A stretch of DNA of 64,000 bases, taken from contig CAVWJJ010000002.1 in NCBI GenBank assembly GCA_963755395.1, positions 124,001-188,000 of the forward strand, given 5' to 3'. Both the position numbers and the translations under genes were made by a program. The stretch's first letter is position 1. Each line of letters begins with the position of its first letter. Of the stretch, positions 53,123-62,755 are shown piece after piece. Below the pieces are notes generated by a model. That model worked only from the letters and a program-made list of their open reading frames with translations. It was not told the origin of the DNA and did not search any database. This stretch comes from DAHVFK01 sp963755395. GTDB taxonomy: Bacteria > Pseudomonadota > Gammaproteobacteria > Burkholderiales > SG8-39.

Positions 53123-55396
53123 ATGCAGCACCGCTTCGCGCGGAAGCTGGCTGTTCCCGCCGCCCGCTTCGCGACGCTGCTAGTCATTCTTTGCGCCGCG
53201 TCGGGCGCGAGGGCGCAGGTGGATGCGCCGGTGCGGCAGGCGGCAGAAGACGGTTCGACCACCATCGACGCGCAGAGCATCGAAGGCGTGTCTGAACTCG
53301 AGGTCGTCGCGCGCGGGAACGTCGAGCTCCACCGCGACGACCTTAGCGTGTTCAGCGACTACCTAAAGTTCAACCAGGAATTCGGCCGCATCGAGGCTTC
53401 CGGCGGCGTGCGGCTGCAGCGTGGCGGGGACCGATTCTTCGGCTCGCGCCTGAACTACGACACGCGGGTCGACACCGGCTTTCTGGAGAAGCCGACCTTC
53501 GTCATCGAGCGCCAGCAGACTTCGCGCGGGACCGCCGACCGGCTCGAGTTCCTCGGCAAGGACCACCTGCGGATGGATAACGCGACCTATACGACCTGCC
53601 GCGCGGACAAGGAAGACTGGAAGCTGATCGTGGGGAAACTCGACCTTGATTTCAACGCCGAAGAAGGGCGCGCGCGCGACGCGAAGCTGCGCTTTCTCGA
53701 CACCACGATCGCGTACCTGCCGTATGCTTCGTTTCCCCTCGAGGACCAGCGCAAGTCGGGATTCTTGACGCCTTACTACGCGCAGAACACGCGGCGCGGC
53801 CTCGAATTCGGGGTGCCGCTCTACTGGAACATCGCGCCGGAACGGGACGCGACCTTCACCGGGGTCTACATGTCCAAGCGCGGCGAGCAGCTCAAGACGG
53901 ACTTGCGCTATATCGACCCGAAGTACAAGGGGGAGCTGAAAGTCGAGTACCTGCCCTACGACATGGCGTTCGGCGCCTCGCGCACCGGCATATCGCTGCA
54001 GCACGAGCAGCAGTTCACGCCGCAGCTGCGCGGCGTGCTCGACCTGAACCGCGTCTCCGACGATGCTTATTTCGTCGACCTGTCGTCCCAGGTGCGGCAG
54101 GTTTCGGTCACCAACCTGCAGGGCGACGGCAGCCTCGCTTACAACGGCTCGCTGGCCGGCTTCGGCTACGGTGCGACGGCCAGGATCCAGCGCTTCCAGA
54201 CGCTGCAGGATCCGCTGGCGCCGATCGTGCCGCCGTACGACCGGGTGCCGCAACTTACGTTCGCGGCCAGCCGCAATGACATCGGCGGCTTCGCCGACCT
54301 CAGCCTTCCGGCCGAGTATGTCCGCTTCAGTCACCCGACCCTGGTTCAAGGCGGGCGCACCTCGCTCGACCCGACCATCGCCGCACCGCTGCTCGCCCCG
54401 GGCTGGTTCCTGACCCCCAAGCTGGGGCTGCACTACGCCACTTACAGCCTGACCCGCACCACCGCGCCGCAGCCTGACAGTCAGACCGTATCCATTCCCT
54501 GGATCAGCCTGGACAGCGGGCTGGTGTTCGATCGTCCGGTGCACTGGTTCGGCCGCGACTACACGCAGACCTTCGAGCCGCGCGCATACTACGTGCGCGT
54601 CCCATACCGCGATCAGAGCCAAATCCCGCTGTTCGACACCGGCCTGGCCGACTTCAATTACGCGCAGATCTTCAGCGAGAACCGCTTTACCGGCGGCGAT
54701 CGCTTCGGCGACGCCAACGAGCTTACCCTGGCGGCGACCACACGCTTCCTGACTGGCAACGGAGAGGAGATGCTGCGCGCCACGCTCGGCCAGCGCATTT
54801 ACTTCAGCAATGAACAGGTGGTGCTGACCCCCGCATCGACGCCGATCAACTATACGCATTCGGATACGCTCGCGTCGCTGGGCGGGCGCTTCGCGCACGG
54901 CTGGAGCTTCGACACGACGGTGCAGTACGACCAGCGCGACATGCTGACCGAGCGCTACAGCGCCTCTGTGCGCTATTCGCCCGAAATTGCGAAAGTCATC
55001 AATCTCGGCTTCAGCTTCAACCGCGACCCGGCCAACCCGCTCAGGCAGATGGATCTTTCCGGCCAGTGGCCTGTCAAACCCGGTTGGTATGCTGTCGGGC
55101 GGTACAACTATTCCTTCCTCGACGGGCGGCTGCTCGAGGGCACGGGCGGAATAGAGTACAACGCTGGATGCTGGGTATTCCGGGCGGTGTTCCAGCGCCT
55201 GCAGGCTGCCACCCAAGTGGCCTCGACCGGCTTCTTCTTTCAACTGGAACTCAATGGCCTCGGGGGCATTGGAACGGATGAAACCACGAACATTCTCAGG
55301 CGCAGCGTACCCGGCTACGCGATCACCAATCCGCGTGACCAGAACCTGGTACCACCCAGCCTGCAGCCGCAGCTGCCGTTCAAGCAGGTCTACTAG
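53123..55396 (+). CDS. lptD: LPS-assembly protein LptD
   Basis: 757 aa. The signal peptide MQHRFARKLAVPAARFATLL ends near GARAQ. The N-terminal OstA/jellyroll domain (residues about 50-190) is followed by the long C-terminal beta-barrel (SFPLEDQRKSGFLTPYYAQN, VGRYNYSFLDGRLLEGTGGI). A late cysteine (YNAGCWVFRAVFQR) and an earlier one (TYTTCRADKED) may form the functional disulphide. It inserts LPS into the outer membrane with LptE. It heads the lptD-surA-pdxA-rsmA operon. Confidence 0.95.
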   Translation: MQHRFARKLAVPAARFATLLVILCAASGARAQVDAPVRQAAEDGSTTIDAQSIEGVSELEVVARGNVELHRDDLSVFSDYLKFNQEFGRIEASGGVRLQRGGDRFFGSRLNYDTRVDTGFLEKPTFVIERQQTSRGTADRLEFLGKDHLRMDNATYTTCRADKEDWKLIVGKLDLDFNAEEGRARDAKLRFLDTTIAYLPYASFPLEDQRKSGFLTPYYAQNTRRGLEFGVPLYWNIAPERDATFTGVYMSKRGEQLKTDLRYIDPKYKGELKVEYLPYDMAFGASRTGISLQHEQQFTPQLRGVLDLNRVSDDAYFVDLSSQVRQVSVTNLQGDGSLAYNGSLAGFGYGATARIQRFQTLQDPLAPIVPPYDRVPQLTFAASRNDIGGFADLSLPAEYVRFSHPTLVQGGRTSLDPTIAAPLLAPGWFLTPKLGLHYATYSLTRTTAPQPDSQTVSIPWISLDSGLVFDRPVHWFGRDYTQTFEPRAYYVRVPYRDQSQIPLFDTGLADFNYAQIFSENRFTGGDRFGDANELTLAATTRFLTGNGEEMLRATLGQRIYFSNEQVVLTPASTPINYTHSDTLASLGGRFAHGWSFDTTVQYDQRDMLTERYSASVRYSPEIAKVINLGFSFNRDPANPLRQMDLSGQWPVKPGWYAVGRYNYSFLDGRLLEGTGGIEYNAGCWVFRAVFQRLQAATQVASTGFFFQLELNGLGGIGTDETTNILRRSVPGYAITNPRDQNLVPPSLQPQLPFKQVY

Positions 55397-55405
55397 GGGT
55401 TCTCG

Positions 55406-56704
55406 ATGCGCAGCCTGATTGCCGCCCTCGTCTTGTGCTTCGCCTTCCCGCTCGGCGCCCAGGCGGACCGCCCGACGCTGGTGGACCGCATCGTCGCGGT
55501 GGTGAACAAGGAGGCAATCACCCAGTCCGAGCTCGACGATCAGGTTGCCATGGCCGAGCGCCAGCTCGAGCGCCAGGGCACGCCGCTGCCCGACCATGCC
55601 GCGCTCGAGCGGCAGGTGCTCGACCGGCTGATCCTGGTGAAGGCCCAGTTGCAGCTGGCGAAAGAGACCGGCATACGCGTCGACGACTTGCAGCTCGATC
55701 GCGCGGTCGAGCGCATTGCGGAAAACAACAACCTCACGCTCGCTGCGTTCCGCAGCGCGCTCGAGCACGACGGCGTCGCGTTCGACAAGTTCCGCGACGA
55801 GGTGCGTGACCAGATCATCCTGACGAGGCTGCGCGAGCGCGAGGTGGACAGCAAGATCCAGGTCAGCGACAGCGAGATCGACCTCTACCTGGAGCAGAAC
55901 AAGGATGCCTCGAAGCGGCACACCGAGTACGACGTGGCGCAGATACTGGTGCGGCTGCCCGACCAGGCGAGCCCCGAACGCATCGAGGCAGCGCGCGCGA
56001 AGGCGGAGAAGGCGCGCGCCGAAGCGCTCGCGGGCGCCGATTTCGCCAAGCTCGCCGCGACCTACTCGGACGGGCCGGACGCGCTCAAGGGCGGCGCGCT
56101 GGGCTGGCGCGCGGAGGACCGGCTGCCAGATCTGTTCACGGCGGCGCTCAAGGACATGCAGCCGAACGGCATCAGCCAGGTGCTACGCAGTCCCGCCGGC
56201 TTTCACGTTCTCAAGCTGCTCGGGCGGCGCGACGCGGCGGGCACCGCCGGGCCTCCGGTCGAGCAGACCCACGCGCGGCAGATCCTGATCAGGACCAGCG
56301 AGGCGGTCTCCGAGGCCGACGCCAAGCGCAAGCTGGAGGACCTGCGCGAGCGCATCGTGCGCGGCGGAGCGGATTTTGCCGAACTCGCACGAGTGCACTC
56401 GGAGGATGCCAGCGCGGCGCGTGGCGGCGACCTGGGCTGGCTTTATCCGGGCGACACGGTGCCGGACTTCGAGCGTGCGATGAACGGGCTCAAGCCGGGC
56501 GAGATCAGCCAGCCGGTGAAGACAGCTTTCGGCTGGCACCTGATCCAGGTGCTCGAGCGCCGCACCGCGGCGATGAGCCCCGAGCGTCGGCGTTTGCAGG
56601 CGCGCGAGATCCTGCGCGAGCGCAAGTCCGACGAGGCCTACCAGGAGTGGTTGCGGCAGCTGCGCGACGAGACCTACGTCGAAATCCATCTGGGGGACCG
56701 ATGA
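55406..56704 (+). CDS. surA: Periplasmic chaperone/peptidyl-prolyl isomerase SurA
   Basis: 432 aa. The signal peptide is MRSLIAALVLCFAFPLGAQA. The N-terminal SurA chaperone region has LVDRIVAVVNKEAITQSELD. Two parvulin domains follow: the first near YDVAQILVRLPDQ to GFHVLKLLGRR, the second near THARQILIRTSEAVSEADAK to GWHLIQVLERR. It helps outer-membrane proteins such as LptD fold. Its stop overlaps pdxA (ATGA). Confidence 0.95.
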   Translation: MRSLIAALVLCFAFPLGAQADRPTLVDRIVAVVNKEAITQSELDDQVAMAERQLERQGTPLPDHAALERQVLDRLILVKAQLQLAKETGIRVDDLQLDRAVERIAENNNLTLAAFRSALEHDGVAFDKFRDEVRDQIILTRLREREVDSKIQVSDSEIDLYLEQNKDASKRHTEYDVAQILVRLPDQASPERIEAARAKAEKARAEALAGADFAKLAATYSDGPDALKGGALGWRAEDRLPDLFTAALKDMQPNGISQVLRSPAGFHVLKLLGRRDAAGTAGPPVEQTHARQILIRTSEAVSEADAKRKLEDLRERIVRGGADFAELARVHSEDASAARGGDLGWLYPGDTVPDFERAMNGLKPGEISQPVKTAFGWHLIQVLERRTAAMSPERRRLQAREILRERKSDEAYQEWLRQLRDETYVEIHLGDR

Positions 56705-57633
56705 CCGTGGGCGTGCGACGGCCCGTGATCGCGCTGACCTCGGGCGAGCCGGCGGGCGTCGGGCCGGAGCTATGCGCCATGCTTGCGCGGCAGTCGCTGC
56801 CGGCGCGGGTGGTGGTTTTGGGCGATGCTGGCCTGCTCACGCAGCGCGGCGCCTCGCCCGGGACGGAGATCGAGCACGTTCCGCTCGCGGCGCCGTCGCA
56901 CGCAGGCAAGCTCGATCCGGCCAACGCCCGCTACGTCCTGGCGCTGCTCGATCGCGCGGCCGACGGCTGCCTGGCGGGCGAGTTCGACGCGATGGTGACG
57001 GCGCCGGTGCACAAGGCGGTGATAAACGACGCCGGCTTCGCTTTCACCGGCCACACCGAGTACCTCGCCGCGCGCGCCCGCGTGCCGCACGTGGTGATGA
57101 TGCTGGTCGGGGGCGGGCTGCGCGTCGCGCTCGCCACCACCCATCTGGCGCTGGCGGAGGTTGCGCGCGCGATTACGCGCGCCGGGCTGATCGACTCCCT
57201 GCGCGTGATCGAGCGCGACCTGCGGCAGCGCTTCGGGCTCGCCCGTCCGCGCATCCTGGTCGCGGGGCTCAATCCGCACAACGGTGAGGGCGGCCATCTG
57301 GGTCGCGAGGAGATCGACGTGATCGAGCCTGCGCTGCGCGCGGCGCAGGCGGAGGGCATCGCGGCGGAAGGCCCGATTCCGGCTGATACGCTGTTCGTGC
57401 CCGAGCGGCTCAAGCGCGCCGACTGCGTGCTCGCGATGTACCACGACCAGGGACTGCCGGTGCTGAAGTACGCAAGTTTCGGCAAGGGCGTGAACGTAAC
57501 CCTGGGACTACCGTTCGTGCGCACCTCGGTCGACCATGGCACTGCGCTCGATCTCGCGGGCAGCGGCCGCGCCGATCCCGGCAGCCTGCTTGAAGCAGTT
57601 CAGCTTGCGATCAAGCTCGCACCGGCCGCGTAA
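56701..57633 (+). CDS. pdxA: 4-hydroxythreonine-4-phosphate dehydrogenase PdxA
   Basis: 310 aa from ATG 56701. Motifs are ALTSGEPAGVGPELCAMLA, VTAPVHKAVINDAGFAFTGH (substrate-binding), ILVAGLNPHNGEGGHLGREE and MYHDQGLPVLKY with FVRTSVDHGTALDLAG. NAD- and metal-dependent step of pyridoxal phosphate synthesis. Its end overlaps rsmA by about 29 bases. Confidence 0.95.
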   Translation: MTVGVRRPVIALTSGEPAGVGPELCAMLARQSLPARVVVLGDAGLLTQRGASPGTEIEHVPLAAPSHAGKLDPANARYVLALLDRAADGCLAGEFDAMVTAPVHKAVINDAGFAFTGHTEYLAARARVPHVVMMLVGGGLRVALATTHLALAEVARAITRAGLIDSLRVIERDLRQRFGLARPRILVAGLNPHNGEGGHLGREEIDVIEPALRAAQAEGIAAEGPIPADTLFVPERLKRADCVLAMYHDQGLPVLKYASFGKGVNVTLGLPFVRTSVDHGTALDLAGSGRADPGSLLEAVQLAIKLAPAA

Positions 57634-58384
57634 GCGCTTCGGACAGCATTTCCTGCACGATCGGCAGGTGCTGGCGCGAATCGTCGACGCGATTGCGCCA
57701 CGTGCGGACGATCTGGTGGTCGAGATCGGCTCTGGCGAGGGTGCGCTGACGCGTCCGCTGCTCGAGCGCGTGCGCCGGCTGGAGGCGATCGAGATCGATC
57801 GCGATCTCGCGGCGCGCCTGCAGGCGGAATTCCCGGCGGAACGACTGGCCGTGCGCTGCGCCGACGCGCTGCAGTTCGACTTCGCCGCGCTCGCGCCGGG
57901 AATGCGCCTGGTGGGCAACCTGCCCTACAACGTGTCGACGCCGCTGCTGTTCCATCTCGCCCGCTTCGCCGAGCGGGTGCGCGACATGCACTTCATGCTG
58001 CAGCGCGAGGTGGTGGAGCGAATGGTGGCGCCGCACTCTACGTCCGAGTACGGTCGGCTCTCGGTCGCGCTGCAAACGCGCTTCCGGATGGAGAAGCTGT
58101 TTCGCGTTCCCGCCGGCGCGTTCCGCCCGCCGCCGAAAGTGGAATCCGCGCTGGTGCGCCTGGTGCCGCTGGCGCCTGCGGAAAGGCCGCAGATGGACTG
58201 GGAGGTGTTCGGCAGGATCATCGCGGGCGCTTTTTCCGCGCGCAGGAAGAAGCTCTCCAACGCGCTGCCGCTCGCCGCGGCGGACTTCCAGGCGCTCGGG
58301 ATAGATTCGGGCCTGCGGCCCGAGAACCTGTCGCCGCAGGACTACGTGCGCATCGCGCAGCGGCTTACTTGCGCTTCTCGATGA
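57605..58384 (+). CDS. rsmA: 16S rRNA dimethyladenosine transferase RsmA (KsgA)
   Basis: 259 aa from TTG 57605, which gives eight residues before the RKRFGQHFLHD motif, the usual distance. The next TTG upstream (57590) is possible and no ATG is available. SAM motif is VVEIGSGEGALTRPLLERV and catalytic NLPYNVSTPLLFHL; AGAFSARRKKLSNAL is near the end. It dimethylates A1518/A1519 of 16S rRNA. It converges with gloA, overlapping by 20 bases. Confidence 0.94.
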   Translation: MRSSSHRPRKRFGQHFLHDRQVLARIVDAIAPRADDLVVEIGSGEGALTRPLLERVRRLEAIEIDRDLAARLQAEFPAERLAVRCADALQFDFAALAPGMRLVGNLPYNVSTPLLFHLARFAERVRDMHFMLQREVVERMVAPHSTSEYGRLSVALQTRFRMEKLFRVPAGAFRPPPKVESALVRLVPLAPAERPQMDWEVFGRIIAGAFSARRKKLSNALPLAAADFQALGIDSGLRPENLSPQDYVRIAQRLTCASR

Positions 58385-58751
58385 ACTCGATCTTGTAGCC
58401 GTCGGGGTCCTCGACGAAAGCGATCACGGTCGTGCCGCCTTTCACCGGGCCCGGCTCGCGCGTCACCTTGCCCCCCTTGGAGCGCACCGCGTCGCAGCTT
58501 GCGCGGATATCGTCCACCTCGATCGCGACGTGCCCGTAGGCGCTGCCCAGGTCATAGCTGTCGACGCCGTAGTTATAGGTCAGCTCGAGCACTGCGGCTT
58601 TATCCTCGGTGTCGTAGCCGACGAAGGCGAGCGAATATTTCTGCTCGGGCCGATCGGTGCCGCGCAGCAGCTTCATGCCGAGCACTTCGGTGTAGAAGCG
58701 GACCGAACGGTCCATGTCGCCGACCCGCAGCATGGTGTGCAGTAATCTCAT
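58365..58751 (-). CDS. gloA: Lactoylglutathione lyase (glyoxalase I)
   Basis: 128 aa. The N-terminus is MRLLHTMLRVGDMDRSVRFY with the first metal-binding His5, then TEVLGMKLLRGTDRPEQKY. AYGHVAIEVDDI carries another His and the C-terminal YKIEFIEKRK the last Glu. Ni-dependent detoxification of methylglyoxal. GGAGC precedes the ATG; the start overlaps the M48-like gene (ATGA). Confidence 0.93.
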   Translation of the reverse strand: MRLLHTMLRVGDMDRSVRFYTEVLGMKLLRGTDRPEQKYSLAFVGYDTEDKAAVLELTYNYGVDSYDLGSAYGHVAIEVDDIRASCDAVRSKGGKVTREPGPVKGGTTVIAFVEDPDGYKIEFIEKRK

Positions 58752-59506
58752 TTTAGCTCCCGGAATTGTGGCAATGACGCGCCTGCAAGCTTGATTCTCT
58801 CTCGCGCGTCGCGCCAATCAGGATACAGCGTCCCGAGCAGATTCCAGAACCGTTTCGAATGGTTGAGTTCCACCAGGTGCGCCACCTCGTGCGCCACGAC
58901 GTAATCGGCCAGGTCGGGCTGCAGGTGCACCAGCCGCCAGTTGAGCCGGATTGCCCCGCGTTCCGTGCAAGCGCCCCACTGGCTGCGTGCCCGAGACAGC
59001 GCCACCGGGGGCGGAGCGAGGCCCAGGCGCGCGGCGAAGACCGCCGCGCGCGGCGCGAGCGCGGTCAGGGCCTGCTGCTTGAGCCAGCCGAGCAGCAGCT
59101 CGAGCACGAGCCCGGCGCGCCGCGGCGCCGGCGCCGAGACGACGAGGCGCGCCCCGCTGCGGCCGACGCCGCGGCGGCCATCGAGAACTTGCAGAGCGAC
59201 CGGCTCGCCGAACAGCGGCAGCGCTTCACCGCTTGCGCCAAGGATCAGGGGCGGCGGCGGCAGCGTGGACCATTCGTCCAGCCTGGAGACGATCCAGCGT
59301 CGCTTTGCGTGCAGGAAAGCCTCGATCTCGCGCCTGGGCACCCGGTACGGAGCGCGCACGCTGAGGCCCGTCGCGTCGACCGTCAGTCCTATGGTGCGCC
59401 GCTTCGAGCGCGCGAACCGGTAGTAGATGAGGCGCGCTTCGGTGCGCGTCTCATCGAGCAGGCTCAGCTGTCCGGGCAAAGCGTCTTCTGCTGCTCTTCG
59501 ATCCAC
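58748..59506 (-). CDS. YgjP-like (DUF45) metallopeptidase
   Basis: 252 aa. The zinc site is VAHEVAHLVELNHSKRFW (HExxH plus a third His). The N-terminal segment with RRTIGLTVDATGLSVRAPYR matches the family start, and SRARSQWGACTERGAIRLNW is the other diagnostic block. The substrate is unknown. It overlaps the preceding acyltransferase gene by 43 bases, so the true start may be later, but a full N-terminal strand needs most of this region. Confidence 0.88.
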   Translation of the reverse strand: MDRRAAEDALPGQLSLLDETRTEARLIYYRFARSKRRTIGLTVDATGLSVRAPYRVPRREIEAFLHAKRRWIVSRLDEWSTLPPPPLILGASGEALPLFGEPVALQVLDGRRGVGRSGARLVVSAPAPRRAGLVLELLLGWLKQQALTALAPRAAVFAARLGLAPPPVALSRARSQWGACTERGAIRLNWRLVHLQPDLADYVVAHEVAHLVELNHSKRFWNLLGTLYPDWRDARERIKLAGASLPQFRELK

Positions 59507-60177
59507 TTTTCCGCCAGCGAGTTGATGGTCTTGGCATCGCGTCCGGCGCTATCGATCGTCGGGCCGACGCGCACCGTGATCATTCCCGGCCGCTTGAGAA
59601 ACGCATTGCGCGGCCACACCAGCCCGGCGTTATGCGCCACCGGCACGACCGGCGCGCCGCTGTGCTCGGCGAGCATCGCTCCGCCCGGCTGGTACTTGCG
59701 CCGCTCGCCCGGCGGGATACGCGTACCCTCTGGAAACACCACCACCCAGAAGCCGCGCTCGAGGCGCTCCTTGCCGAGGCGCACCAGGCGGCGCAGCGCG
59801 GCAGTGCCGCGCGAGCGGTCGATTGCGATCGGACTGGTGAGCGCAAGTCCCCAGCCGAAGAACGGAAGCCACAGCAGCTCGCGCTTGAGCAGATAGACCT
59901 GCGGCGGGAAGATGATCTGGAAGGCCATCGTTTCCCAGGCCGACTGGTGTTTGGCGAGGATCACCGCCGGGCGCCGCGGCAGGTGCTCCAGACCCTCGAC
60001 GCGCCAGCGGATGCCGCACAACGCGCGCGCAAGCCACACCACGAGGTGCGACCAGCCCGAGATGATGCGGTTGCGGGTCAGAGGCGGCAGCGGGAACGTG
60101 AGCAGCGTGAGCATGGCGTATGGCGGCGTGACCAGGAACAGCGCGAGCGCGAACAGGCTCGAGCGCAACAGCGTCAT
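59464..60177 (-). CDS. plsC: 1-acyl-sn-glycerol-3-phosphate acyltransferase family (PlsC)
   Basis: 237 aa. An N-terminal membrane helix (LRSSLFALALFLVTPPYAM) is followed by the acyltransferase motifs: AKHQSAWETMAFQ, where the usual HX4D appears as HX4E, LTSPIAIDRSRG, and VVFPEGTRIPPGE. It acylates lysophosphatidate in the inner membrane. ATG 60177 overlaps the gmhB stop (ATGA). Confidence 0.9.
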   Translation of the reverse strand: MTLLRSSLFALALFLVTPPYAMLTLLTFPLPPLTRNRIISGWSHLVVWLARALCGIRWRVEGLEHLPRRPAVILAKHQSAWETMAFQIIFPPQVYLLKRELLWLPFFGWGLALTSPIAIDRSRGTAALRRLVRLGKERLERGFWVVVFPEGTRIPPGERRKYQPGGAMLAEHSGAPVVPVAHNAGLVWPRNAFLKRPGMITVRVGPTIDSAGRDAKTINSLAEKWIEEQQKTLCPDS

Positions 60178-60707
60178 GGCGCGAGGTGCTCGGCGAACGC
60201 GGCGAGGTCGGCGAATACCTGCGTGCCTTGCGGCAGATCGCCTGCAGCTTGCGTCTTCCTGCCCTTGCCGGTGAGCACCAGAACGGGCCTCGCGCCCGCG
60301 GCTGCGGCGGCCTGCACGTCGCGCACCGCGTCGCCGACCATGTAGACTTCGTCCAGCGGCACATTGAAACGGCGCCCGATCTCGAGCAGCATCCCCGGCC
60401 TGGGCTTGCGGCACTCGCAGTCCGAGTCGGCCGCATGCGGACAGAAGAAGATCGCGTCGATGCGCCCGCCTTCCTGGGCCGCGGCGCGGTGCATCGCATC
60501 GTGGATCGCGTTGAGCGTGGTCATGTCGAACAGTCCGCGCGCAATGCCCGACTGGTTGGTCGCCACCACGATGCGGTAGCCGGCCTGCGTCAGGCGCGCG
60601 ATCGCCTCCATGCTGCCCTTGATCGGCTTCCACTCCGCGGGCGACTTGACGTACTGGTCGCTGTCGTGGTTGATCGTGCCGTCGCGGTCGAGAATGACGA
60701 ACTTCAT
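60174..60707 (-). CDS. gmhB: D-glycero-beta-D-manno-heptose 1,7-bisphosphate 7-phosphatase GmhB
   Basis: 177 aa HAD phosphatase. The nucleophile motif is ILDRDGTINHDSDQYV, VVATNQSGIARGLF follows, the zinc-finger block is FFCPHAADSDCECRKPRPGM, and motif IV is MVGDAVRDVQAAAAAG. It dephosphorylates heptose bisphosphate for LPS core synthesis. ATGA overlap with glyS. Confidence 0.93.
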   Translation of the reverse strand: MKFVILDRDGTINHDSDQYVKSPAEWKPIKGSMEAIARLTQAGYRIVVATNQSGIARGLFDMTTLNAIHDAMHRAAAQEGGRIDAIFFCPHAADSDCECRKPRPGMLLEIGRRFNVPLDEVYMVGDAVRDVQAAAAAGARPVLVLTGKGRKTQAAGDLPQGTQVFADLAAFAEHLAP

Positions 60708-62755
60708 GCCGCCAGTCTCGAAATGTCGGCCACCCGATTCATTGCCTGGCGCAGGTCGGCGAGCAGCGCGAGCCGGTTCCTGCGCAGCGCGTCCTGCTCC
60801 ACCATGACCATGACCTTGTCGAAGAAGGCGTCGACCGGCGTCTTCAGTACCGCGAAGGTCTTGAGATAACCGGTGAAATCGCCGCGTTCGAACAGTTTGC
60901 CAGCCGTTGCGGATGCTTCCTGCAGCGCGTCGAAAAGCGAGATCTCCGCGGGCTCCTTCAACTGCGCGCGCGCGACCTCGGCGTAGGATTCGCCCTTCGC
61001 GGCGGCCTGCCGCAGGATGTTCGCCACGCGCTTGTTGGCCGCGGCCAGGCTTTCTGCCTCGGGCAGCGCCTGAAACGCCTTGACCGCTTCGAGCTGCGAC
61101 GGCACCCGGCTGATCTGAACAGGCAACTGACAAAGGACGGCGTCCACCTGCAGCGTCGAGAACCCTTGCTCCCGCAGGTAACCGGCGAAGCGTTCAAATA
61201 CAAAAGCCTGCAGCTCCGAGCTCGCGTTCTCGGTCTTCCCATTGAACACTTCGAACGCGTCGTTCACGAGCTCGTCCAGGGCAAGCGGAAGCCGATTTTC
61301 GACCACGATTCTGATCACGCCCAGGGCAGCCCTGCGCAGTCCGAACGGATCCTTCTCCCCGGTCGGCTGCTCGCCGATTCCGAACAGGCCCGCCAGCGCG
61401 ACAAGCTTGTCAGCGAGCGCGACCACGCAGCTTGTCGGCGCCTGTGGCAGCAGGTCGCCGGCGAAGCGTGGCCGGTAATGTGCCTCGATCGCGTCCGCGA
61501 CCTCGGCGGGCTCGCCGTCGTTCAGTGCGTAGTAGCGCCCCATGACGCCTTGCAGCTCCGGGAACTCGCCGACCATTCCGGTGAGCAAATCCGCTTTGCA
61601 GAGCCAGGCCGCGCGCTCGGCCAGTGCTGCGTCCGTGCCGAGCGCACGCGCGACGCGACCCGCGAGAAGCTGGATCCGCTCGACTCGTTCGAGTTGGCTG
61701 CCGAGCTTGTTGTGGTAGATCACCTTCGCGAGCTGGGGCACGCGTGCCTCGAAACGTGTCTTGCGGTCCTGGTTATAGAAGAATCTCGCGTCCTCGAGGC
61801 GCGGCCGCACCACACGCTGGTTGCCGTCGACGATGTGGCGCGGGTCGGCGACGCGCATGTTGGAGACGATCAGGAACTTCGGCAGCAACCGGCCCGACGC
61901 GTCGAACAGGGGGAAGTACTTCTGGTTCTGCCGCATGGTGAGGATCAGGGACTCCTGCGGCACTTCCAGGAACGCGGCGTCGAACGCGCCGAGGTAGACA
62001 CTCGGATGCTCGACCAGCGCGGTGACTTCTTCCAGCAGGTCGGCGAACTCACCCAGCTGGGCGCCCAGCCGCTTCGCCTCCGAGCGCAACTGGCGCTCGA
62101 TCTCCGCGCGCCGGACGGCGAAATCCGCGATTACCATTCCGTCGTCGCGCAGTCTGGCCTCGTACTCGTCGGCGCTCGACAGCGCGATCGACCCAATGCC
62201 CATGAATCGGTGGCCGTGTGTAGTGCTGCTGGCCGCGACGCCGAGCACCGCGCCCGGCACCACGCGCGCGCCGTGCAGCATCACCAACCCGTGCACCGGG
62301 CGGACGAACTGCACTTCTCCGTCACCCCAGCGCATCATTTTCGGCACGGGAAGCTTGCTCAAAGCCTGTTCCACGATTTGCGCCAGAACGGATTCGAGTT
62401 CCACGCCGGGCAGGGTGAAATTCGCAACCACGATTTCGCCCTTGGCCGTCGGGCGTCGCTCGAGGGACTCTGGCGCAAGCTTGTGTTTCCGCGCAAAGCC
62501 TTCGACCGCTTTCTGGTTGGAGCTCGGTGGGCCTTCGACCGAATGTTCGGAGTCGAGCGCCTTTGCGCGTACGTCCGGAATTAGGACTGCTAGCCGTCTC
62601 GGTGTCGCGAACGTTCGGTGCCTGGGATCGTGGTCCTTGAGTCGGTGCTTGATGATCTCGGAAACGACTTGCTCGGCAAAGGCGTCGGCAAGTCGCCGCA
62701 GCGACTTCGGCGGCAGCTCTTCGGTGAGTAGTTCGACGAGAAGGCTTGCCTCCAT
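60704..62755 (-). CDS. glyS: Glycyl-tRNA synthetase beta subunit
   Basis: 683 aa. The N-terminus MEASLLVELLTEELPPKSLR is diagnostic, followed by the FATPRRLAVLI and KMMRWGDGEVQFVRPVHGLV blocks and the HD-like and anticodon-binding C-terminal region. It pairs with GlyQ in an alpha2-beta2 enzyme. The start ATG overlaps the glyQ stop (TAATG). Confidence 0.96.
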   Translation of the reverse strand: MEASLLVELLTEELPPKSLRRLADAFAEQVVSEIIKHRLKDHDPRHRTFATPRRLAVLIPDVRAKALDSEHSVEGPPSSNQKAVEGFARKHKLAPESLERRPTAKGEIVVANFTLPGVELESVLAQIVEQALSKLPVPKMMRWGDGEVQFVRPVHGLVMLHGARVVPGAVLGVAASSTTHGHRFMGIGSIALSSADEYEARLRDDGMVIADFAVRRAEIERQLRSEAKRLGAQLGEFADLLEEVTALVEHPSVYLGAFDAAFLEVPQESLILTMRQNQKYFPLFDASGRLLPKFLIVSNMRVADPRHIVDGNQRVVRPRLEDARFFYNQDRKTRFEARVPQLAKVIYHNKLGSQLERVERIQLLAGRVARALGTDAALAERAAWLCKADLLTGMVGEFPELQGVMGRYYALNDGEPAEVADAIEAHYRPRFAGDLLPQAPTSCVVALADKLVALAGLFGIGEQPTGEKDPFGLRRAALGVIRIVVENRLPLALDELVNDAFEVFNGKTENASSELQAFVFERFAGYLREQGFSTLQVDAVLCQLPVQISRVPSQLEAVKAFQALPEAESLAAANKRVANILRQAAAKGESYAEVARAQLKEPAEISLFDALQEASATAGKLFERGDFTGYLKTFAVLKTPVDAFFDKVMVMVEQDALRRNRLALLADLRQAMNRVADISRLAA

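Noticed and set aside
53363..55921. An 852-codon open frame antisense to lptD/surA
   Set aside because: Shadow of lptD codon usage; no motifs, signal peptide or ribosome-binding site.
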